From: Paraburkholderia sp.
GTDB lineage: Bacteria; Pseudomonadota; Gammaproteobacteria; Burkholderiales; Burkholderiaceae
Assembly (NCBI GenBank): GCA_004322045.1
Contig: SCRN01000018.1
Span: forward strand, 62,001-126,000
Length of the DNA: 64,000 nt
Direction of reading: 5' to 3'
Shown here piece after piece: positions 58,262-64,000 of this stretch (position 1 is the stretch's first letter; every line of letters starts with the position of its first letter). The notes under the pieces are model-generated. The model made no database searches. It was not told where the DNA came from and was given only the letters and a program-made list of their open reading frames with translations. Made by a program: the position numbers and the translations under genes.

Positions 58262-58888
58262 CTAACGTACGCGGCGCAACGCGCCTGCCTGGCGCGCAAG
58301 CGCCTGCTGATCGAGACGCTCGATCCGTTTTTCGACGCGCGCGAGCGCATCGCGGGTACGAGCCAGTTCGGCGTTGAACGCATCGAGCGCGCGGCGGCGC
58401 ACGAGCTGCGGATTCTCGTCGAGCAGATATTCCGCAATCGAATCGCGCAGACCGCGGCCCGCACGCAGGGCCTGATCGCCCGCCGCACGCGCGAGGCCGG
58501 CAGCTCGGTGCGCCGTTGCGTCGCCGATCAGTTTCGCCAAATCCTCCTCGGGCTCCCAGCGCAAGTGCTCGGCCAGCTTCGCGAGCTGCGTGGCCAATTC
58601 GGCGTCGCCTTCGATCTTCACGTGCTTCATCACCGCCGCCTGACCGCCTTGCATAAAGGCCGGTAGCGCATCGGGACCCATCGCCAGCGAGACGTCGACG
58701 GCTTTTGCGTCGCCTGCGTCGACGGCAGCAAGGTAGCCGTCCGACTCGATGGCGATGGTCAGAACGATCGAGGAAAACGCGAGACGGGCCGTCTTGCCGG
58801 CGTAAGGCGCGAGGCGCTCTCGCGCCCAGGCTTCGCGAGCGAGTAAGTGGTTGACGGCGGCGGCAAAGGGCTTGGCGGCAAGAGTCAT
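58262..58888 (-). CDS. ubiJ: ubiquinone biosynthesis accessory factor UbiJ (SCP2 domain)
   Basis: 208 aa. An N-terminal SCP2 lipid-binding domain ([20 protein letters not shown] ... [20 protein letters not shown]) is followed by a helical tail. UbiJ with UbiK holds the lipid intermediates of CoQ synthesis in the soluble Ubi complex. The order ubiJ-ubiB fits E. coli ubiE-ubiJ-ubiB, here with a Tim44-like gene inserted after ubiE. The ATG at 58888 has no visible Shine-Dalgarno; it is 9 nt after a terminator-like T-run, which is unusual. Confidence 0.93.
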   Translation of the reverse strand: MTLAAKPFAAAVNHLLAREAWARERLAPYAGKTARLAFSSIVLTIAIESDGYLAAVDAGDAKAVDVSLAMGPDALPAFMQGGQAAVMKHVKIEGDAELATQLAKLAEHLRWEPEEDLAKLIGDATAHRAAGLARAAGDQALRAGRGLRDSIAEYLLDENPQLVRRRALDAFNAELARTRDALARVEKRIERLDQQALARQAGALRRVR

Positions 58889-58896
58889 CGGGTAGG

Positions 58897-58932
58897 AATA
58901 AAAAGCCCGCGCCGGCGGCAGCCGATGCGGGC
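58897..58932 (-). terminator. intrinsic terminator between Tim44-like gene and ubiJ
   Basis: On the minus strand GCCCGC (58932-58927) and GCGGGC (58910-58905) form a stem with an inner GC-rich loop, followed by TTTTTATT (58904-58897). TACAAT at 58942-58937, just before the stem, resembles a -10. A longer imperfect hairpin (arms near 58942-58974) lies further upstream. Confidence 0.65.
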
Positions 58933-59010
58933 CTCTATTGTAGCGGTAGCGCCCGACGCCCGGGCGTTACCGCCGGCCAAACGACTCGGCGCGAACGGCC
59001 GGCACTCGCG

Positions 59011-60012
59011 TCAATGCACAGTCACTTGCTCGATACCGGCGAGCAGCCAGCCTGCACCGCCCTGCTTGGGCTTGCTCAATTGCCAGATTTCAGCGAACGG
59101 CTGCGCCGCCTGGCCGGAAACCTCGCGGATCAAGCCGCTGTAACGCACGCTCGCGCGGTATTCGAGCGGATCTTCCGCGAGATCGATCAGTTCGGCATTC
59201 AACTGCACGACATCGGTTTGGCTATGCTCACCGGTTTGGGCGGCATGCTCGAGCTTGAGTTCGGCGAAGACTTCCGGCGTGGAAAACGTGCCGATATCGG
59301 CGAGATTGCCGGCATCCCATGCGGCCTGAAGACGCACGAAGTTGACCTTCGCGTGATGCAAGAAAGCCGCTTCGTCGAAATCGTCCGGACGCGCGAAAGC
59401 CGCGTGCCCCGCATCGGTCACGGCGGAAGAGCCCGAGGCGCTCACGGCTTGGGACTTGACCGCCGGTTCCGGGAAGGTGTCGTTGCGCATCGACGAGGCG
59501 CCGCCCGAGCCCGCCAGCGCGGGCGTGATTGCGCTTCGGCGGCGCAGGGAAAGCAGTTTGCGCACGAGCCAAATGCCGGCCATCGCCATCAGTGCGATCA
59601 CGATGACGTTTGCCATCGCGCTCGCGAATGCCCCGCCTAGCCCGAAGTGCGACAGCAGCGCGGCGATGCCCAGTCCCGCCGCCAAACCGGCGATCGGCCC
59701 AAGCCAGCGCGAACGCCCGGGGTTGGCCTGCGCGGGCTGCGGATTCTGCGTGCGCTGCGCTTGCGCGCCGGCAGGCGTCTGCGCGCCCGAAGGCGCCGTG
59801 CGGGTCGATTGCTGCGCGGGCGGCGTGGCGTCGCGCTGCATCGTGGCTTGCGATTGGCGGCCAAAGCTACGGCCGCCGCCCATCCGTTTGGCCTCGGCAT
59901 CGAGCGTGGCGAGCGTACCGGCGGCCAGCATCGTCGCCACCGCAAAGAGCCTGATTCGCTTCGTCAAATGCATTGAAAGCTGTTTGGAAGAATTTGAAAG
60001 CGAATCAGCCAT
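59011..60012 (-). CDS. Tim44-like domain membrane protein
   Basis: 333 aa. The ATG at 60012 has AAGGAA 7 nt upstream and is preferred over 59973. A signal-like helix (IRLFAVATMLAAGTLATLDAEA) is followed by a Gln/Ala/Pro-rich segment, two membrane helices (residues 101-147) and a C-terminal Tim44/Mba1 domain from about residue 215 (FLHHAKVNFVRLQAAWDAGN, YRASVRYSGLIRE, EIWQLSKP). Such proteins are found near ubiquinone genes in betaproteobacteria. Role is not known; membrane-protein insertion has been suggested from the domain. Confidence 0.87.
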   Translation of the reverse strand: MADSLSNSSKQLSMHLTKRIRLFAVATMLAAGTLATLDAEAKRMGGGRSFGRQSQATMQRDATPPAQQSTRTAPSGAQTPAGAQAQRTQNPQPAQANPGRSRWLGPIAGLAAGLGIAALLSHFGLGGAFASAMANVIVIALMAMAGIWLVRKLLSLRRRSAITPALAGSGGASSMRNDTFPEPAVKSQAVSASGSSAVTDAGHAAFARPDDFDEAAFLHHAKVNFVRLQAAWDAGNLADIGTFSTPEVFAELKLEHAAQTGEHSQTDVVQLNAELIDLAEDPLEYRASVRYSGLIREVSGQAAQPFAEIWQLSKPKQGGAGWLLAGIEQVTVH

Positions 60013-60048
60013 TGCGGTATTCCTTATGAAAACAATAAGTTAGCAGTT

Positions 60049-60780
60049 CTAATACTTCACCCCCACGTGCAAGGCTACCACGCCAGCTGACAAATTGTAA
60101 TATTTCACGCTGTCGAGCCCGGCCTGCTCCATCATCGTTTTCAACGTGTCTTGATCCGGATGCATGCGAATCGACTCCGCAAGATACCGATAACTGTCGG
60201 CATCTTTCGCGAATTTGGCGCCGAGCCACGGCAAAACCTTGAAGGAATAGACGTCATATGCCTTCTTCAGCGGCTCCCATACCTTCGAGAATTCGAGCAC
60301 GAGCAGGCGGCCGCCAGGCTTGAGCACGCGCCGCATCTCAGAAAGAGCGACTTCCTTGCGCGTCATGTTGCGCAGGCCGAATGCCACCGTCGCCACGTCG
60401 AAGTAGTTGTCGGGAAACGGAATTTTCTCGGCGTCGCAGAGCAGCGCAGGCGTGACGAGGCCGCGATCGAGCAAGCGGTCGCGCCCCACGCGCAGCATCG
60501 ATTCGTTGATGTCGGTCAGCCAGACCTCGCCGGTCGGCCCCGCCTGCTTGGCGAACGCGCGGGACAGATCACCCGTGCCGCCGGCAATGTCGAGCACCTT
60601 GAAGCCAGGGCGCACGTGCGCCTGCGCGATCGTGAACTGCTTCCAAACGCGGTGCAGCCCGCCCGACATCAAGTCGTTCATCAAGTCGTAATTGGTCGCG
60701 ACCGAGTGGAATACGCCCGCCACCTTCTTCGCTTTTTCCTGCTCGTCGACGGTTTCGAAGCCGAAGTGGGTCTTGCTCAT
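60049..60780 (-). CDS. ubiE: demethylmenaquinone/2-methoxy-polyprenyl-benzoquinol methyltransferase
   Basis: 243 aa. It C-methylates the ring in ubiquinone (and menaquinone) synthesis. Seen: [39 protein letters not shown] motif [42 protein letters not shown] and the C-terminal [20 protein letters not shown] 60780 (MSKTHFGF) is the family start. DUF971 lies 131 bp upstream, as often seen beside ubiE. Confidence 0.97.
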   Translation of the reverse strand: MSKTHFGFETVDEQEKAKKVAGVFHSVATNYDLMNDLMSGGLHRVWKQFTIAQAHVRPGFKVLDIAGGTGDLSRAFAKQAGPTGEVWLTDINESMLRVGRDRLLDRGLVTPALLCDAEKIPFPDNYFDVATVAFGLRNMTRKEVALSEMRRVLKPGGRLLVLEFSKVWEPLKKAYDVYSFKVLPWLGAKFAKDADSYRYLAESIRMHPDQDTLKTMMEQAGLDSVKYYNLSAGVVALHVGVKY

Positions 60781-60911
60781 CGCGTTATCCTCCGCGTTTT
60801 TCAATTAGGTGCGCGATCGTATCAGCGCACGCCGCGCCGTTCCAGCGGCCGCCACGTGCAGGCAAGGACAAATGGCCGCGAGCGACTCGGGCTGCGCCCA
60901 AGCCGGCGCGG

Positions 60912-61325
60912 TTAGTGGCAGTGGCCGCCCGTGGTGGCGGGCGCCGCCATCGGCGCGTCGCGATCGACGCCGGCGGCTGCGAGCCGGTCCAAGTAGCTGC
61001 GCCACAACTCGTCCTGGCGCGTCGCCAGTTCGTAGAGCAAATCCCACGAATAGATGCCCGTCGAATGACCATCGGAGAAGGTGGGCTGCAGTGCATAGTT
61101 GCCGACCGGTTCGAGCGAGACGATCGACACGTCGCGCTTGCCCGTTTGCAGGGTTTCTTGTCCCGGCCCGTGTCCGCGCACTTCGGCCGACGGTGAACAC
61201 ACCCGCATTAGTTCGAAAGCGATCCGATAGCTCGCGCCGCCCTCATACTGGAGCTCCAGCGTGCGCGATTTTGCATGAACGACGATGCCCGTGGGCACCG
61301 GCGTGCGTGAAGTCAGTCCGCTCAT
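60912..61325 (-). CDS. DUF971 (gamma-butyrobetaine hydroxylase N-terminal-like) protein
   Basis: 137 aa. The stand-alone DUF971 domain shows LELQYEGGASYRIAFELMRV, VSIVSLEPVGNYALQPTFSDGH and STGIYSWDLLYELA. The His/Cys tail (GGHCH) is extra and may bind metal. Related proteins are linked with Fe-S and quinone genes, but no activity is established. It is upstream of ubiE on the same strand. Confidence 0.88.
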   Translation of the reverse strand: MSGLTSRTPVPTGIVVHAKSRTLELQYEGGASYRIAFELMRVCSPSAEVRGHGPGQETLQTGKRDVSIVSLEPVGNYALQPTFSDGHSTGIYSWDLLYELATRQDELWRSYLDRLAAAGVDRDAPMAAPATTGGHCH

Positions 61326-61404
61326 TGCTTGCCTCTCGTTCGATCCAGCGATCGCATCGCATGCGCCCGTGCGGCGGCGCGTCGCATCCCGCGGCAGCCG
61401 GGCT

Positions 61405-61833
61405 TCACATGCCCGCCTGCGTCATTTCCTGGCGTAGCGCGTCGGCGATCAGCGTAGCTTGTGCGCGCCGCTGCGACAGCAACGCCTCGGAGACCGACCG
61501 TTGCCGCGGCGCCCAGATCGGCAACGGAAAATGCGCGTCGTTCGAAAACCGCGGAATCACGTGCCAATGCACGTGCGGCACCTGATTGCCCAGACTCGCA
61601 AGGTTCACCTTGCCAGGGGCCAGCACGCGCCGCACCGCGCGCTCGGTCGCATACACGGCCAGCATCACGCGTTGACGCTCCTGCGACGCCAAATCCGAGA
61701 ACTCGGCCACGTGGGCGTTCCAAACCACGCGGCACAAGCCCGGATAGTCGTGCTCGTCGGCCAATACGACGCGCAACGCGTCGTCCTGCCAAAGCACGAC
61801 GCCGCCTTCCTCACGGCAAAATACGCAATCCAT
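61405..61833 (-). CDS. HIT-family nucleotide hydrolase-like protein
   Basis: 142 aa. The histidine triad is HVHWHVIPRF (His87, His89, His91). An N-terminal CxxC (DCVFC, Cys3 and Cys6) may hold zinc or be structural. HIT proteins cleave nucleoside phosphoramidates or dinucleoside polyphosphates; the substrate here is unknown. It is upstream of DUF971 and downstream of the large oxidoreductase gene, all on the minus strand. Confidence 0.92.
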   Translation of the reverse strand: MDCVFCREEGGVVLWQDDALRVVLADEHDYPGLCRVVWNAHVAEFSDLASQERQRVMLAVYATERAVRRVLAPGKVNLASLGNQVPHVHWHVIPRFSNDAHFPLPIWAPRQRSVSEALLSQRRAQATLIADALRQEMTQAGM

Positions 61834-61871
61834 GATCGCCCCTTCGCGTTCGACCCACGACGGCGAGCGCG

Positions 61872-61903
61872 GTTACACGCGTGCGCAGTTGCACGCGTGC
61901 GCT
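61872..61903. repeat. 16-bp direct repeat, two copies
   Basis: GTTACACGCGTGCGCA and GTTGCACGCGTGCGCT stand in tandem, each holding the palindrome CACGCGTG. They fill the short gap after the oxidoreductase stop. Function unknown; a hairpin between the two palindromes is possible. Confidence 0.85.
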
Positions 61904-61904
61904 A

Positions 61905-64000
61905 TTACACCAGCACGCGCTCGATCCCGCCATTGTTCGCGCGTTCGACGTAATCGGCCATCCAGTTCTCGCCCAATATGAGGCGGGCCATCTCGATGAC
62001 GATATAGTCCGCATCGATGTCGGCGTCCTCGTTGTAGCGCAAGAGCCCTTGCAAGCATGACGGGCAGCTCGTCAATATCTTGACGTCGACCGAACCGTTG
62101 CCCGCCGCGCTACCGTCGGCCGCGTCCGGGTTCGCGCTCGCCGAGGCGACAGGTATTTCGCGCAGTTTGGCCGCGCCCTTGCGGATTTCTTCTTCCTTCC
62201 GGAAGCGCACCTGCGTCGAAATATCGGGGCGGGCCACCGCGAACGTGCCCGACTCGCCGCAACAGCGCTCGTTCTTCTCGATTTTGTAGCCGTCGTTGCT
62301 CGAACCCATCAGCTCGTTGACGAGCTTGATCGAATCCATCGTTTTGATCGGCGTGTGGCACGGGTCGTGGTACATGTAGCGCGTGCCTTTGACGCCATCG
62401 AGCTTGATCCCCTTTTCCAGCAAAAACTCGTGGATGTCGATGATGCGGCATCCCGGGAAGATCTTCTCGAATTCATAGCCGGCCAGTTGGTCATAGCACG
62501 TGCCGCACGAGACGACGATGGTCTTGATGTCGAGATAGTTCAGCGTGTTGGCCACCCGGTGGAACAGCACCCGGTTATCGGTGACGATCTTCTCCGCTTT
62601 GTCGTATTGCCCCGTGCCGCGCTGCGGATAGCCGCAGCACAGGTAGCCAGGCGGCAGTACCGTCTGCACGCCCGCCTCCCAGAGCATGGCCTGCGTCGCC
62701 AAGCCCACCTGCGAGAACAGGCGCTCCGAGCCGCAGCCCGGAAAGTAGAACACTGCCTCCGAATCGACGGTCGTCGTCTTCGGATTGCGGATGATCGGCA
62801 CGATCTTGCTGTCCTCGATATCGAGCAGCGCGCGCGCCGTTTTCTTCGGCAAATTGCCGGGCATCTTCTTGTTGACGAAGTGGATCACCTGCTCGACCAC
62901 CGGCCGTTTGCCAGTCGTCGCGGGCGGATGCGCCGTTTGCTTCTTGGCGAACTTCTTCAAGATGTCGTTGCCGAGCCGCTGCGCCTTGTAGCCGACGCCC
63001 ATCATCACCGTGCGGACGAGATTGATCGTCTGCGGATTGGTCGCGTTCAGGAAGAACATGCCCGCGGCAGAACCTGGGTTGAACTTCTTCTTACCCATCT
63101 TGCGCAACAAGTTGCGCATGTTCATCGTTACATCGCCAAAGTCGATCTTCACCGGGCACGGCGTCACGCACTTATGACACACCGTGCAGTGATCGGCCAC
63201 GTCGTTGAATTCGTCCCAATGCTTGATCGACACGCCGCGGCGCGTCTGCTCCTCGTACAAGAACGCCTCGATCAGCAGCGAGGTGGCCAAGATCTTGTTG
63301 CGCGGGCTGTAGAGCAAGTTCGCGCGCGGCACGTGCGTCGCGCATACGGGCTTGCATTTGCCGCAGCGCAAGCAATCCTTCACCGAATCGGCAATCGCCC
63401 CGATATCGGACTGCTGCATGATCAGCGATTCGTAGCCCATGAGGCCGAAGCTCGGCGTGTACGCGTTGCGCAAGTCGGCGCCCGGCAGCAGCTTGCCCTT
63501 GTTGAAGCGGCCCTGCGGGTCGATGCGCTCCTTGTACGCGCGGAAATCGGCGATCTCGTCCTCCGTCAGGAATTCGAGCTTCGTGATGCCGATGCCGTGT
63601 TCGCCCGAGATCACGCCGTCGAGCGAGCGCGCCAGCCGCATGATGCGCTCGACGGCTTTGTGCGCGTCTTGCAGCATCTCGTAGTTGTCGGAGTTGACGG
63701 GGATGTTCGTATGGACGTTGCCGTCGCCCGCGTGCATGTGCAGCGCGACGAACACGCGAGCGCGCAGCACGCGCTTGTGGATCGCCTGCGCTTCGTCGAG
63801 GATCGGCTTGAACTCGCCGCCGTTGAAAATCTGGCGCAACTCCGCGCGGATTTCCTGCTTCCACGAGGCGCGAATCGTCCGGTCCTGCGTCACGTGGAAA
63901 ACCGTCACGCCCGGCTGATCGTCCACGCGATCGGCGAACTTTTCGGCAAGCGCCTCGTAGCCCAGTTGCACCAGATAGTGCTGCGCCTCGCGCAGCGGCA
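61905..64000 (-). CDS. FAD-linked oxidase / Fe-S oxidoreductase fusion, 3' part (runs off right edge)
   Basis: At least 698 codons are open to the right edge, so the start is outside. The visible part begins in the FAD-linked oxidase C-terminal domain (LHMHAGDGNVHTNIPV, VISGEHGIGITKLEFL). Two 4Fe-4S motifs follow (CLRCGKCKPVC and CTVCHKCVTPCPVK), then two CCG domains (YFPGCGSERLF..LCCGYPQ; HDPCHTP..RCCGESGTF). This GlcD-GlcF/YdiJ-like fusion oxidises D-2-hydroxyacids such as D-lactate or D-2-hydroxyglutarate and passes electrons to the respiratory chain. In Burkholderiales such proteins often carry DUF3683 at the N terminus, not visible here. An internal GTG at 63971 is not taken as the start because the homologous frame continues. 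Confidence 0.92.
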   Translation of the reverse strand, partial: PLREAQHYLVQLGYEALAEKFADRVDDQPGVTVFHVTQDRTIRASWKQEIRAELRQIFNGGEFKPILDEAQAIHKRVLRARVFVALHMHAGDGNVHTNIPVNSDNYEMLQDAHKAVERIMRLARSLDGVISGEHGIGITKLEFLTEDEIADFRAYKERIDPQGRFNKGKLLPGADLRNAYTPSFGLMGYESLIMQQSDIGAIADSVKDCLRCGKCKPVCATHVPRANLLYSPRNKILATSLLIEAFLYEEQTRRGVSIKHWDEFNDVADHCTVCHKCVTPCPVKIDFGDVTMNMRNLLRKMGKKKFNPGSAAGMFFLNATNPQTINLVRTVMMGVGYKAQRLGNDILKKFAKKQTAHPPATTGKRPVVEQVIHFVNKKMPGNLPKKTARALLDIEDSKIVPIIRNPKTTTVDSEAVFYFPGCGSERLFSQVGLATQAMLWEAGVQTVLPPGYLCCGYPQRGTGQYDKAEKIVTDNRVLFHRVANTLNYLDIKTIVVSCGTCYDQLAGYEFEKIFPGCRIIDIHEFLLEKGIKLDGVKGTRYMYHDPCHTPIKTMDSIKLVNELMGSSNDGYKIEKNERCCGESGTFAVARPDISTQVRFRKEEEIRKGAAKLREIPVASASANPDAADGSAAGNGSVDVKILTSCPSCLQGLLRYNEDADIDADYIVIEMARLILGENWMADYVERANNGGIERVLV

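Overview
This is a GC-rich chromosomal segment from a betaproteobacterium. It most likely belongs to Burkholderiaceae in the broad sense (Paraburkholderia, Trinickia or Burkholderia). That placement rests on protein similarity, codon usage and gene order recalled from those genomes; no search was run. Coding density is high, and I see no IS element, prophage, CRISPR array, rRNA or tRNA. The content is mostly core housekeeping with a few accessory points.

Layout. (1) 1-1167: 5' part of a type VI secretion spike gene, vgrG, running off the left edge. (2) 1376-10199: glycerol block. A gamma-glutamyltransferase-like gene is divergent from the DeoR-type repressor glpR. After two small genes come glpD, glpK, glpF and a HAD phosphatase. 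A GlpR-like inverted repeat precedes glpD, and a perfect 9-bp repeat array separates glpD from glpK. (3) 10246-13749: ribB under an FMN riboswitch, then an MFS exporter divergent from a LysR regulator. (4) 13917-26702: miaB-phoH-ybeY-(chaC, DUF4337)-corC-lnt-glyQ-glyS-gmhB-plsC-ygjP, a tRNA/ribosome maturation and envelope block. (5) 26767-36068: gloA, a DMT permease, and the leftward lptD-surA-pdxA-rsmA operon divergent from the peptidoglycan-recycling pair amgK-murU. (6) 36157-43476: Atm1-type ABC exporter, yciA, a large LOV/PAS-GGDEF-EAL protein, and a nitrate-reductase-associated protein divergent from fdhD. (7) 43528-50634: a self-contained fatty-acid beta-oxidation operon led by a TetR regulator. 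(8) 50786-55849: clsB, nudB, aspS, DUF502 and an FmdB-type zinc-ribbon protein. (9) 56012-64000: ubiquinone genes ubiE, ubiJ and ubiB with a Tim44-like protein, a thiopurine-methyltransferase-like enzyme, DUF971 and HIT proteins. It ends with a large FAD/Fe-S oxidoreductase truncated at the right edge.

Working together. Glycerol entering through GlpF is phosphorylated by GlpK and oxidised by GlpD, with GlpR as the probable sensor. LptD and SurA build the outer membrane while AmgK and MurU recycle MurNAc from the wall. Lnt, PlsC, GmhB and ClsB serve lipids, lipoproteins and LPS. The TetR operon encodes a complete set of beta-oxidation activities. The least expected protein is the c-di-GMP enzyme whose third PAS domain carries the LOV flavin-adduct cysteine motif, which suggests blue-light control of c-di-GMP.

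I did not find a convincing wholly new multi-gene system. The best leads are the LOV-type GGDEF-EAL protein, the slippage-prone repeats (9-bp array by glpK, C9 in amgK, C8 in glpR), the edge vgrG, and the hairpin-rich leader of ubiJ.
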